64,000 bases of DNA, taken from positions 682,001 to 746,000 of the forward strand of contig NZ_PNCO02000002.1 in NCBI RefSeq assembly GCF_005886105.2, read 5' to 3'. The stretch's first letter is position 1. Each line of letters begins with the position of its first letter. The DNA is from Pseudoalteromonas galatheae (GTDB lineage Bacteria > Pseudomonadota > Gammaproteobacteria > Enterobacterales > Alteromonadaceae). Both the position numbers and the translations under genes were made by a program. This document shows, one piece after another, positions 45,867-53,852 of the stretch. Below the pieces are notes generated by a model. That model did not search any database, had not been told where the DNA came from, and was given only the letters and a program-made list of their open reading frames with translations.

Positions 45867-46472
45867 TTATCCTGCAAAGATCTCCAGCACGATAGGCATT
45901 ACAGACAGTACAAGTAATGCAGCCATCACAAAATTAAACCACCTAAGGCTTTGCTCATTTTTTAACACGTACTTGAGTGATGAGCCAAACACCAACCAGA
46001 TCCCAACACAAGGAAATGACACCAATAAAAAGACAATGGTGATCATCAAGTTTTGGCTCATAAAATCTGCGCCAGTGGAGGTATAAGTTGAAATAGCACC
46101 TATTGCCACAATCCACGCTTTTGCGTTTACCCACTGAAATAGTGCGCCTTTTACAAACGAAAAAGGTTGAGAGCTTGCGTCTGCATCCGTTGTAGGTGAA
46201 GACATCGCGACAAGGTAGGCAAGATATAGAAGATAAATGACGCCAATGCACTTTAAAATAAAGTGTAAATTAGGAAACAACTCAAAAAGCTGCGCAAAAC
46301 CTAAGCCGACTAACAAAAGCATAATCGAAAAACCTACACAAATACCGCTTAGTAGTGGAATGCTTCTCCTTAAGCCAAAATTAACACCAGACGTCATTAC
46401 CATAATATTGTTTGGCCCGGGTGTTACGGAAGATGCAATTGCAAATAAGGTAATGGCAACCAAATAGTCCAT
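45867..46472 (-). CDS. LysE-family amino-acid exporter
   Basis: 201 residues with about six spans. The family start ASSVTPGPNNIMVMTSGVNFG (motif TPGPN) and GVIYLLYLAYLVAMS are diagnostic of the RhtB/LysE exporters. The C-terminal ALFQWVNAKAWIVAIGA segment is typical. It exports an amino acid or homoserine-like compound; the substrate cannot be told. Transcribed alone. Confidence 0.88.
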   Translation of the reverse strand: MDYLVAITLFAIASSVTPGPNNIMVMTSGVNFGLRRSIPLLSGICVGFSIMLLLVGLGFAQLFELFPNLHFILKCIGVIYLLYLAYLVAMSSPTTDADASSQPFSFVKGALFQWVNAKAWIVAIGAISTYTSTGADFMSQNLMITIVFLLVSFPCVGIWLVFGSSLKYVLKNEQSLRWFNFVMAALLVLSVMPIVLEIFAG

Positions 46473-46609
46473 TAAACAGTCCTTTTTACCTACTGATAGC
46501 TTTATCGTTGTCGGATTATTAGTTCACTATTGGGGTTGTGTGTTAAATAGTCAATAGAAGAATAGCTGGGATGTTGTTTTTATATTTGTGATAAGATAAC
46601 ATATTTAAG

Positions 46610-46622
46610 GTTATGGTATAAC
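46610..46622. promoter_or_regulatory. Zur-box-like operator
   Basis: GTTAT-GGT-ATAAC, a perfect 5+3+5 inverted repeat that matches the core of the gammaproteobacterial Zur consensus (GTTAT-N3-ATAAC within TGTTATAATATAACA). It ends 24 bases before the ATG of the zinc-binding protein gene, where a zinc-bound repressor would block transcription. Confidence 0.65.
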
Positions 46623-46646
46623 ATAAATATAAATAGGATCTCTCTC

Positions 46647-47999
46647 ATGGTATTAAAAGGTAAACTTTTGGCAGTTGCCATTTCCGCAATTCTCCTTTCC
46701 GCTTGTGGTGGTACTGAACATACAATCGTAAAAGTAGACCCGCCAACACAAGACAATGGTAACGATAACGATGGTCATGATGATCACGATCATGGAGATG
46801 CGATCACAGACGCAAATGGTCGCCTGATAGTCACTAGTGCAGATAGTAACGTTGTGAATGTGTACTCAACGGCGGATAAATCACTTATTGACTCAATTGG
46901 TGTTACTCACTATCCAAAATATGTATATAGCTCTGAAAATCACCGCTTTGCTGTGTTGGTACAACGAGACCAAGGTTTAGTGGAATTTATTGATGGTGGT
47001 TTATATGAGGAAGAGCATGGCGACCATCACCATACTCATGAAGAAGCGCCTGCACTTGCTTCGTTCCATTTAGAATCAGTGAAGCCAACACACGTTACAG
47101 TGGGTGAGTCGGGTATTGCTGTATTCTCTGATGGCGACAAAGACAGTCAACAGAATGCCGGTGCAGCAATGTTCACTGAAGCGCATATTAGCGGCGAGCA
47201 AAGCGAAGTCGCTGCGCTACATTATGACACTTACATGCACGGTGCAGCGCAAGCTCGAGGCGAATTTCTAATTAGTACGATCAGAGACCCTCAAACCGAA
47301 ACTTCTCTACCTTCGCAAATTGGTTTATATCATGCGCATGGTGACCATTTCCATCAAGAGCAAGTATTTAACGTAAGCTGTCCAGCACTTCACGGCAGCG
47401 CACAAAATGAAGAAGCAGTGGCATTTGGTTGTGGTGATGGTGTTGCGCTTATCACTCAGCAAGGCGAAAGCTTCAGTGCAGTAAAACTCGCCAATCCAGA
47501 TTACTTTGCTGACGGGCAGCGAATTGGCACCCTTAAAGGTCACCATGATGCAGAGCAGTTTATCGCATCAGCAGGTAATGATGTGCTGATGGTTGACCCA
47601 GAGCATGGCCATATCGAAAAGCTTGAATGGCAAGTAAGTGATAACTATCGCATCGCGAGCTTTGGATTTAGCTTTGCGGGTGAGCATGTTGTAGTGATGG
47701 ATACAGCAGGTAAGCTCAGCATTTTTGCCGGTCATGATCATGATGGTGAGCACCATTTTGAAGCAGCAGGTGAAGTACAAGTTAGCGATGCCGATTTAAC
47801 TACGATGCCAGAAGGTCACGGTTTCCAAATTACATTCTCTCATTCAGAGCAAGCGGTATATGTGAGCGATCCAATTGCAAAACAAATCAAAAAGTTTGAT
47901 TTAGAAGAAGCCAAACTAGTAGACACGTTTGAACTAGATTACGTACCAGAAAAACTAGTATGGCTTGGTATTGCAGCAGAGGAGTCTCACGACCATTAA
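46647..47999 (+). CDS. aztD: AztD-like zinc-binding lipoprotein (beta-propeller)
   Basis: 450 residues. A lipobox ILLSAC gives lipidated Cys20. A His/Asp-rich stretch (GHDDHDHGD, about 43-51) and a second (EEHGDHHHTHEE, about 118-129) would bind zinc; the rest is a propeller with blades such as NVYSTADKSLIDSIGVTHYP, LYHAHGDHFHQEQVFN and LSIFAGHDHDGEHH. This fits the zinc metallochaperone AztD. No azt/znu ABC genes are nearby. A Zur-like box lies directly upstream, supporting a zinc-starvation role. A strong terminator follows. Confidence 0.75.
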   Translation: MVLKGKLLAVAISAILLSACGGTEHTIVKVDPPTQDNGNDNDGHDDHDHGDAITDANGRLIVTSADSNVVNVYSTADKSLIDSIGVTHYPKYVYSSENHRFAVLVQRDQGLVEFIDGGLYEEEHGDHHHTHEEAPALASFHLESVKPTHVTVGESGIAVFSDGDKDSQQNAGAAMFTEAHISGEQSEVAALHYDTYMHGAAQARGEFLISTIRDPQTETSLPSQIGLYHAHGDHFHQEQVFNVSCPALHGSAQNEEAVAFGCGDGVALITQQGESFSAVKLANPDYFADGQRIGTLKGHHDAEQFIASAGNDVLMVDPEHGHIEKLEWQVSDNYRIASFGFSFAGEHVVVMDTAGKLSIFAGHDHDGEHHFEAAGEVQVSDADLTTMPEGHGFQITFSHSEQAVYVSDPIAKQIKKFDLEEAKLVDTFELDYVPEKLVWLGIAAEESHDH

Positions 48000-48055
48000 T
48001 ACTTAGCTAACTCATGTAGTCCCTGACAATTTTTAACACTGTAGATAGTGGCTTT

Positions 48056-48087
48056 GCCACCTTAGTTAAGCTAAGGTGGCTTTTTTT
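48056..48087 (+). terminator. Rho-independent terminator after the AztD-like gene
   Basis: GCCACCTTAG-TTAAG-CTAAGGTGGC then seven T. A perfect 10-bp stem. Confidence 0.95.
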
Positions 48088-48098
48088 AAGGAAAAAAT

Positions 48099-48551
48099 AT
48101 GAAAATTAGAGCAGCCACCATCAACGACTTAACCACACTTCTAGACTTAGAACAGCAAGTGATCGAAGCGGAGCGTCCGTATAACGCAGCAATCAAATCG
48201 CAAGACGCCAAATACTATGATCTTGAAAAATTACTCACTTGTTCGAATACGTTAGTGGTTGTTGGAGTAGTGTCAGAGCAAATAGTGGCGACAGGGTATG
48301 TGCAGATCAGAGCATCGAAACAGCAGCTACAACATTCGCAGCATGGTTATCTTGGTTTTATGTATGTAACACCTGAGCATCGTGGTAAAGGTTTGAATCA
48401 AGAGATCATGGAGCACTTAATCGCTTGGTGTAAAACCCAAAACGTCAACGATTTTTACCTTGATGTATACAGTAGTAACGCCGCAGCAATTCGCGCGTAT
48501 GAAAAAGCGGGATTTACACCTTGCCTGCTGGAAATGAAGCTACACCTCTAG
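48099..48551 (+). CDS. GNAT-family N-acetyltransferase
   Basis: 150 residues of one domain. The acetyl-CoA loop is VTPEHRGKGLNQEIMEHL, followed by NDFYLDVYSSNAAAIRAYEK and AGFTPCLLEMKL, the usual C-terminal GNAT signature. The ATG follows AAGGAAAAAAT. Substrate unknown. It lies after the terminator of the AztD-like gene and converges with corA. Confidence 0.85.
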   Translation: MKIRAATINDLTTLLDLEQQVIEAERPYNAAIKSQDAKYYDLEKLLTCSNTLVVVGVVSEQIVATGYVQIRASKQQLQHSQHGYLGFMYVTPEHRGKGLNQEIMEHLIAWCKTQNVNDFYLDVYSSNAAAIRAYEKAGFTPCLLEMKLHL

Positions 48552-48563
48552 ATTAACCAAAAA

Positions 48564-49520
48564 TCACAGCCAACCTTTGTGTTTAAAGAATAGGTAAGGC
48601 GCAAAACCAGACAGTAGCATAATAGCAATGGCAAAAGGGTAGCCCCATGCCCAGTTTAGCTCTGGCATATTATTAAAATTCATTCCATACACACTGGCAA
48701 CCACAGTGGGTGGCAAAAATACGACAGAGGCAATGGAGAAGGTTTTAATAATTTGGTTTTGTTCGATATTGATAAAACCCTGCGTAGAATCCATCAAAAA
48801 ATTCACTTTATCGAAGAGAAAGGCGCAGTGCGACATTAAGGTTTCGATATCTCGTGTGACTTCCCGTAGCGTTTCTCGCTCCTCAGATTGCACCCCCACA
48901 TGACGCATTAAAAACGAGATATTGCGCTGCGTATCCATCAAACATAAGCGCACTTTACCATTGGCATCTTCTAGCCTTGAAATACGACTAACGGCTTCTT
49001 CTAGATCTGAGTCTTCTTCCTCAAGTACATAGGCACTGAGCTTTTCAAGCTGGTGGTGCATATCCTCAAGCATATCCGCGTGGTTTTCGACTTTTTGATC
49101 GAACAAAGTCACTAACAGCTGTTTTGGGTTATCGCACGCCACTTGCCCTTTACGCGCACGTAGTCGCAGCAATCTAAAATCCGCAAGCTCGTCATCACGA
49201 ATGGTTAATAAGCAGTTCTTTTGTAATAAGCAGGCCACGGTCACCGTATTAAAACGCCCATCATTGGGAGACATAAACAAAGCGTGTACATGCAGACCTT
49301 CGCTGTCGATAAAACAGCGCGAAGAGGCTTCAATTTCCTCTACGTCATCCGCACCAGGAAGGGTAATATTTAGCGTGTTTGCAAGGGCAACTCGCTCCTC
49401 CTCAGTGGGATTAATAGTATCTATCCAATGGGCGTTTTTGATCGCTATTTCAATCGGGGTGTCGGCGCTTGGTTCCATTTCGGAAATTACACCGTGTTCA
49501 ATCGAAAAAAACCTCAGCAT
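48564..49520 (-). CDS. corA: CorA-family magnesium/cobalt transporter
   Basis: 318 residues, the usual CorA length. A cytoplasmic funnel domain is followed by a long stalk helix and two C-terminal spans with the selectivity motif YGMNFNNMPEL (GMN) between them; the C terminus ends FFKHKGWL. It forms a pentameric channel for Mg2+ or Co2+. CorA paralogues that export Zn or Mg also carry GMN, so the ion is inferred. Transcribed alone. Confidence 0.9.
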   Translation of the reverse strand: MLRFFSIEHGVISEMEPSADTPIEIAIKNAHWIDTINPTEEERVALANTLNITLPGADDVEEIEASSRCFIDSEGLHVHALFMSPNDGRFNTVTVACLLQKNCLLTIRDDELADFRLLRLRARKGQVACDNPKQLLVTLFDQKVENHADMLEDMHHQLEKLSAYVLEEEDSDLEEAVSRISRLEDANGKVRLCLMDTQRNISFLMRHVGVQSEERETLREVTRDIETLMSHCAFLFDKVNFLMDSTQGFINIEQNQIIKTFSIASVVFLPPTVVASVYGMNFNNMPELNWAWGYPFAIAIMLLSGFAPYLFFKHKGWL

Positions 49521-49605
49521 CTCATTACTCTACACGACGACTCTTTGGCAAAGTATAAGAGTGAATGTATTAATCAACAATGACAATCCAAAGGTTATCT
49601 GCAGA

Positions 49606-50097
49606 TTATTCAGCTTGATAGGTGTAGATATTACGTGCCGCAACCGAGTTATTCATGATTGTTGTGTAATTAGCAATCAATTTAAAGCCATGGCGCTGAA
49701 ATAGATGATTCACCGCTAAGGCATCTACTCGACAACGAGTGTGGATAGGTTGGCGAGTAGCGGCTAAGGTGTCTTGCAGTAATTGCTTGCCAATTCCTTT
49801 GCCGCGAATATTTGCATCAACCATAAAGTTCGAAATATAGAGGCCTGACGTAAGATCAAAGCGCGCCTTATCTTTAAAATGCGCGATTGGCACTAGCGAC
49901 AAACTACCAATAAGTTGCTGTGTTGAATCATCAAAAATAACGCGTACTTCGCCTTCTTCGATTTCCTTTTCCATAAGCAAGCGAATGGCTGCTTGGTCTA
50001 TTTCTTCATTACGTGGCGGCGCTGAAAAAGTCGCGATGTATAGCTCAGTAAGCTGCTCAACAATATCGCGGTTTGGGGTAGAGATTATTTCAATCAT
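49606..50097 (-). CDS. GNAT-family N-acetyltransferase
   Basis: 163 residues. VDANIRGKGIGKQLLQDTL is the acetyl-CoA site, and HLFQRHGFKLIANY is the C-terminal signature. Its ATG overlaps the stop of the TetR gene by four bases (ATGA), so it is the third gene of the hydrolase-TetR-GNAT operon and under the same control. Substrate unknown. Confidence 0.82.
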   Translation of the reverse strand: MIEIISTPNRDIVEQLTELYIATFSAPPRNEEIDQAAIRLLMEKEIEEGEVRVIFDDSTQQLIGSLSLVPIAHFKDKARFDLTSGLYISNFMVDANIRGKGIGKQLLQDTLAATRQPIHTRCRVDALAVNHLFQRHGFKLIANYTTIMNNSVAARNIYTYQAE

Positions 50098-50717
50098 GCA
50101 GATGCGCTCCGTGTTTTTGGATCAGCTTGATAACTTTCAAGTAAGTGCTCAATATTACGTTTAAACAACTCGCTGGCATGTTCTGTTAGTACCGTATTTT
50201 TCGCTATCGCATGGCCTAGATACAAGTTGTATAGCTCGTACGCCGCGCACTGCGCATCAAGCTCAGGATGAAAAATACCGCTTTCTATCCCTTGCACAAT
50301 TTTATGCTTAATATAGCTAAATAATCGGTTATGTTGCTCGGTAACTTTGGTATGAATCGGGCTGTCTGTATGGCAATTAAACTCAACCAACGCTTTGATA
50401 AACGGGCAAGTTGAATGTGGCTCATTAAATAGTTCACGAGTCCAGTCGGCCCAAATAGAAAAGAGCATCTTGAGTTGTACAAGGGGATCTTGGTGTCGTG
50501 CCGGTGCGACGACATGCAGCATAAATTGATCTTCACAGTAATCGAGGATCGCCAACTGCATATCTTCTTTACTGTCAAAATGCGAGATAAGCCCGCTGCG
50601 AGACAAGCCACAAAGCTTTGCCATAGAACCAATAGTGACTTCTATCAAGCCATATTGGCTACTAAAGCGCATACCTTGCTCTAAAATGGTTTGTCTCGTT
50701 CTCTCGCCTTTATTCAT
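50094..50717 (-). CDS. TetR/AcrR-family repressor
   Basis: About 207 residues. The N-terminal HTH (TRQTILEQGMRFSSQYGLIE then VTIGSMAKLCGLSRSGLISH) is typical TetR, with the recognition helix LSRSGLISHFDSKEDM. The C-terminal helical ligand domain (FNEPHSTCPFIKALVEF) resembles YcdC/Lmr-type regulators. A GTG at 50720 and an ATG at 50717 are both possible. It sits directly after the hydrolase stop and likely represses this operon through the twin sites at 51597-51635. Confidence 0.88.
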   Translation of the reverse strand: MNKGERTRQTILEQGMRFSSQYGLIEVTIGSMAKLCGLSRSGLISHFDSKEDMQLAILDYCEDQFMLHVVAPARHQDPLVQLKMLFSIWADWTRELFNEPHSTCPFIKALVEFNCHTDSPIHTKVTEQHNRLFSYIKHKIVQGIESGIFHPELDAQCAAYELYNLYLGHAIAKNTVLTEHASELFKRNIEHLLESYQADPKTRSASA

Positions 50718-50720
50718 CAC

Positions 50721-51581
50721 TTATGCAGTTATTCTTTGAGTAATACGTTGAATAACGCCAGTATCGCCTAAAATGCGGCGATGTCCAAGGCCTGAGGTTT
50801 GGATTAAACGTTCAGGAGCGGCTGCGATAAGCGACTCTACGTGTTCAAATGGCGCAAATCGGTCCTCGGTATCGTGAATAAATGTCGGCTTAAACTTAAG
50901 TACACCGTCGTGGAATTTATCTCGGATCAAATGCCAATGCGTGCCATACCTTGTGGTGATAGCGCCTAACACTTGGTGCAGCATTTTTTCAGAAATGCCC
51001 GCTCGCGCGACGCGCTCAAACATCAGCTCAAAAAACTGCACGGGAGTTGCAACATTAATAACCACGCGATTTTCTAGGCGATAATCTGGTAAGTTCATCA
51101 GCGCCACAGCGCCCATAGAATGGCCCACCAAAGCCACGATATCATGGCGATCGGCTTCTAGCTTTTCAATTAGAGTATCCAGTGCCTCAACAAAAGCCAG
51201 CAAATGGGCTTGCTTACCATGAGATTGCCCATGACCAACATGATCAACCGCCACCACACAAAATCCCGCTGCAACGAGTTCTGGGATCAAAGTATCAAAG
51301 CAACTGCTGTTATCGGCCCAACCATGACTTAACACAACGGTCTTCGGGCCAAGGCCAAACACGTTTACATGAACGCGACCGAGCGAGGTAAGAATATTGA
51401 ATTCACCATTGGGTTTTTTATTTTTAAACTGATATTGACGCTTACCATGCGGGCTCATCAGTAATACCTGACCTAACCTCGAAGTAATAGGTGGCGCAAG
51501 CGTGCACATAAGCCCTGTGATCCCCCGGCTTATCTTGGTGATAAGCGAGCCGTCTTTATCGTTAAAGTAGCTGAATTTCAT
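50721..51581 (-). CDS. Alpha/beta hydrolase
   Basis: 286 residues. The oxyanion segment VLSHGWADNSSCFD, the nucleophile elbow GHSMGAVA (Ser in LVGHSMGAVALMN), an acidic residue in FIHDTEDRFAPF and the final GLGHRRILGD His give a full Ser-Asp-His triad. It probably hydrolyses an ester or a small lactone. No signal peptide. It leads an operon with a TetR regulator and a GNAT gene, a typical arrangement for a detoxification enzyme controlled by its own substrate. Confidence 0.87.
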   Translation of the reverse strand: MKFSYFNDKDGSLITKISRGITGLMCTLAPPITSRLGQVLLMSPHGKRQYQFKNKKPNGEFNILTSLGRVHVNVFGLGPKTVVLSHGWADNSSCFDTLIPELVAAGFCVVAVDHVGHGQSHGKQAHLLAFVEALDTLIEKLEADRHDIVALVGHSMGAVALMNLPDYRLENRVVINVATPVQFFELMFERVARAGISEKMLHQVLGAITTRYGTHWHLIRDKFHDGVLKFKPTFIHDTEDRFAPFEHVESLIAAAPERLIQTSGLGHRRILGDTGVIQRITQRITA

Positions 51582-51596
51582 CCTGACCTCTAAAAA

Positions 51597-51610
51597 AGAA
51601 CACTTGTACT
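51597..51610. promoter_or_regulatory. TetR operator candidate, copy 1
   Basis: AGAACACTTGTACT, an imperfect dyad (AGAACA against TGTACT), 16 bases upstream of the hydrolase start, in direct orientation with copy 2. Confidence 0.6.
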
Positions 51611-51621
51611 TTTATTAAAAT

Positions 51622-51635
51622 AGAACAACTGTACT
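51622..51635. promoter_or_regulatory. TetR operator candidate, copy 2
   Basis: AGAACAACTGTACT, matching copy 1 at 12 of 14 positions, including both half-site cores, with 25-base period between them, a spacing that would put two dimers on about the same face of the helix. Confidence 0.6.
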
Positions 51636-51703
51636 TTTTTGTAAAGCATAACAATCACCTTTTAATATTGCAGCTGGTTAACTATGCGATACACCCCCAT
51701 CAT

Positions 51704-52065
51704 GTTGGAGCTGGTTCGCCCAGCGATCTTTATAAGGCACCAACCGCTGCACAACGCACCTTATACTGACTCCAGACCACCGCGTAGGAGCTGGTTCACC
51801 CAGCGATCTTTTAAGGAACCAACCGCAGCACAAAGCCCCTTATACTGACTCCACACCTCCTCGTAGGAGCTGGTTCACCCAGCGATCTTTGTAAAGCGTC
51901 AACCGTTGTACAAAGCCCCTTATAAGGACTCCACACCACCGCGTAGGAGCTGGTTCACCCAGCGATCTTTGTAAAGCGTCAACCGCTGCACAAAGCACCT
52001 TATACGGACTCCACACCACCGCGTAGGAGCTAGTTTACCCAGCGATCTTTTTAAAACGCCGGCTG
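51704..52065. repeat. REP-like tandem array, about 80-bp units
   Basis: Four full units and a partial fifth begin at 51704, 51784, 51863, 51943 and 52023, a period of 79-80 bases. Each starts GTAGGAGCTGGTTCACCCAG followed by CGATCTTT; GCTGG-TTCAC-CCAGC can fold as a hairpin. The GTAG head and short hairpin recall bacterial REP elements, whose transposases (RAYTs) are not in this window. Later parts of each unit (AACCGCTGCACAAAGC, TTATACTGACTCCA) are also conserved. The remaining gap to 52211 shows nothing else. Confidence 0.8.
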
Positions 52066-52211
52066 CGGATTACTCAAGGCTATGAGGGGCATACCCTCAA
52101 AAAGGTTTGTCTCTAAAAGCACCGTATAAAGTGAAAAACGATGAAAATATTTCAATTTACGTAAAATTTCCCTGAATTTATGTACTTTTTATGTGATGTG
52201 GTCGTGATTGG

Positions 52212-52252
52212 CTTGTCTTTATATTTAACTAAATGTAATGTTTGGGTTAATT
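52212..52252 (+). promoter_or_regulatory. Conserved 41-bp element, copy 1 (promoter)
   Basis: Begins CTTGTCTTTATATTTAACTA and ends TTTGGGTTAATT, 30 bases before the ATG of the first HTH-membrane gene. TTGTCT and TAATGT with 17 bases between them could be -35 and -10 boxes. The same element recurs before 53430 and 54696. Confidence 0.6.
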
Positions 52253-52282
52253 CAAATAATACCGTAAAATGACAGTGGATTA

Positions 52283-53158
52283 ATGCAAACACCAGAGGAA
52301 TATGAGGTAAGCCAGCGGATAGGTAGGTTAATACTTGGGTTAAAGCGTACCAGAGGTATGACCCGAGAAGATGTCTGTAAACGTTTAGGTATAGGCTCGC
52401 GCACGTTAGACAATTACTTAAACGGGGTGAGCTCATTTAAACTTGGGACATTGTTAAAGTTTGCAGATCTATGCAAGGTAAAGCTGGCTGATATTTTGGA
52501 TGATACCGAGGCGCTGAAGCGCTTGTATCCAGAGGATATTAAAGACAAAGGCAATATCTTTTTGCTATTTACGGGCTATTTTGTCGGCGTTATGGTGCTT
52601 GAATTTACCTTATTTGCTTTTCTTATTTTGTTATTGTTTTATGCGCGTAATGACAAGAATAGCCAAAGCATTGTTGCAATTTTTATATTTGCTTTTTCGT
52701 TAGAAATCGTTGTTGCATACTGGTTGAATTATGTCGTCTTCCCAGCTATTGAAAGCTATTACATTGAAAATATCTATGCTTTTGCAGCTCAACTTTTACT
52801 GAGTTTACTGCTGGCGTTCATGATCAAATACAGAATGTTTTTAGGTGCGTGGTTTACCAAAGGGAATTCAGCCAACATTTTTGAGAAGAACCAAGTAGAT
52901 GCGCCGCTTTATGCACTAGCATGTACGTTAGCTTTGATTGATTTTGCCGCATTGATGGAAAACTTTATCCGTAACCTAGAGCGTTTAGGAATAAGTGAAG
53001 AAGTTGCCAAACCATTTTGGGAGCTAGCCTTTATTTATAATTACTTTGCTTATATTAAGGCCGTGCCTTATCTGCTCTGCATGTTTGTTTTATACGCAGG
53101 AATAACAGCGCGCCGTAAGCAGGTTTTAAATAAAGCAAATGCTGCGCCCATACAATAA
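52283..53158 (+). CDS. HTH-membrane protein, member 1 of the tandem family
   Basis: 291 residues. An XRE-type HTH (about 8-75: RGMTREDVCKRLGIGSR, TLDNYLNGVSSFKLGTLLKF) is followed by DILDDTEAL and a membrane part with about five spans (91-121, 128-155, 164-183, 205-225, 255-278). Between the last spans is a conserved charged stretch ALMENFIRNLERLG and FWELAFIYNYFAYIKA. The HTH should be cytoplasmic. Family unknown to me; a membrane-tethered DNA-binding regulator is the simplest reading. It has its own copy of the 41-bp upstream element and is preceded by the REP-like array. Confidence 0.75.
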   Translation: MQTPEEYEVSQRIGRLILGLKRTRGMTREDVCKRLGIGSRTLDNYLNGVSSFKLGTLLKFADLCKVKLADILDDTEALKRLYPEDIKDKGNIFLLFTGYFVGVMVLEFTLFAFLILLLFYARNDKNSQSIVAIFIFAFSLEIVVAYWLNYVVFPAIESYYIENIYAFAAQLLLSLLLAFMIKYRMFLGAWFTKGNSANIFEKNQVDAPLYALACTLALIDFAALMENFIRNLERLGISEEVAKPFWELAFIYNYFAYIKAVPYLLCMFVLYAGITARRKQVLNKANAAPIQ

Positions 53159-53356
53159 TGTGAAGATTTTCCCATAAAAATAGAGAAGTCTGTGTGTTTT
53201 TAATTATTGATTTTATTGGTCTGCTAAATAACAAATAAGCGGGTGTAGTAAGGGTTGCTTAAATCAATTGATACCAAAAATTCAAATATAATGATAAGTT
53301 TGTTTCTGTTTTGGGTTGTTTTGCGAGTGTGCACCTAAAAATAGTACTGTCATCTA

Positions 53357-53397
53357 CTTGTCTTTATATTTAACTGGATGTAAACTTTTGGTTAATT
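53357..53397 (+). promoter_or_regulatory. Conserved 41-bp element, copy 2 (promoter)
   Basis: Begins CTTGTCTTTATATTTAACTG and ends TTTTGGTTAATT, 32 bases before the ATG of the head-only gene. Confidence 0.6.
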
Positions 53398-53429
53398 TGG
53401 TTGGGGTGATTGAGAGATATGGTGGGGCG

Positions 53430-53741
53430 ATGCAGACGCCAGAAGAATACGAGGTAAGCCAGCGTATCGGCCGACTGATACGTGGGCTAAAGCGCAAAAA
53501 AGGGATGACCCGAGAAGAGGTTAGCCGGCGTTTAGGTGTGGGTGACAGGACCCTTGATAACTATTTAAATGGCTCTAGCTCCTTTAAGCTTGGGACATTG
53601 CTTCGGTTTGCTGAAATCTGTAAAGTAAAGTTATCAGATATTTTAGAAGATACAGATAAGCTCTCCGGCCTGTATGGAGAAAAAAGTGAGGAAAAGAACA
53701 ATGAAGGCTGCACAGAAAAAGCCGATAAAAATAGTCCTTAG
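53430..53741 (+). CDS. HTH-only member of the tandem family
   Basis: About 103 residues. It keeps the family head (MQTPEEYEVSQRIGRLIRGL and GMTREEVSRRLGVGDRTLDN) through ILEDTDKLSGLYGEK, then ends in a hydrophilic tail (KNNEGCTEKADKNSP) with no membrane part. The ATG at 53430 is chosen because every paralogue starts there; the frame upstream is open but has no family sequence. Together with the membrane-only gene at 53853 it looks like a member split in two. It overlaps the short peptide gene at 53701. Confidence 0.72.
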   Translation: MQTPEEYEVSQRIGRLIRGLKRKKGMTREEVSRRLGVGDRTLDNYLNGSSSFKLGTLLRFAEICKVKLSDILEDTDKLSGLYGEKSEEKNNEGCTEKADKNSP

Positions 53742-53844
53742 TCGTTCATTGTGTAAGCTAGTTATTGGTGGCACAGGTGTGAGTACTGGAGGAGGTCCCA
53801 GAGTTCAAAATGAAGTTTCTCCAAATGAAAAGTCTAATGGTTAA
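53701..53844 (+). CDS. 47-residue peptide in the split family member
   Basis: MKAAQKKPIKIVLSRSLCKL, then VIGGTGVSTGGGPRVQNEVS and PNEKSNG. It overlaps the end of the head-only gene in another frame and stops eight bases before the membrane-only gene. GAGGAAAAGAACA lies before the ATG. The double-glycine (VIGG) after a basic leader recalls exported peptide precursors, but this is weak. It may instead be a leftover of fusion breakage. Confidence 0.4.
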   Translation: MKAAQKKPIKIVLSRSLCKLVIGGTGVSTGGGPRVQNEVSPNEKSNG

Positions 53845-53852
53845 GGTGTGTC

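Noticed and set aside
49201..49704. Plus-strand open frame covering the corA start region
   Set aside because: It runs opposite corA and the neighbouring GNAT gene, has no signal or domain, and explains nothing.
51704..52065. Possible CRISPR array
   Set aside because: The repeated unit is about 80 bases and conserved throughout; there are no short direct repeats with unique spacers of uniform length and no cas genes.
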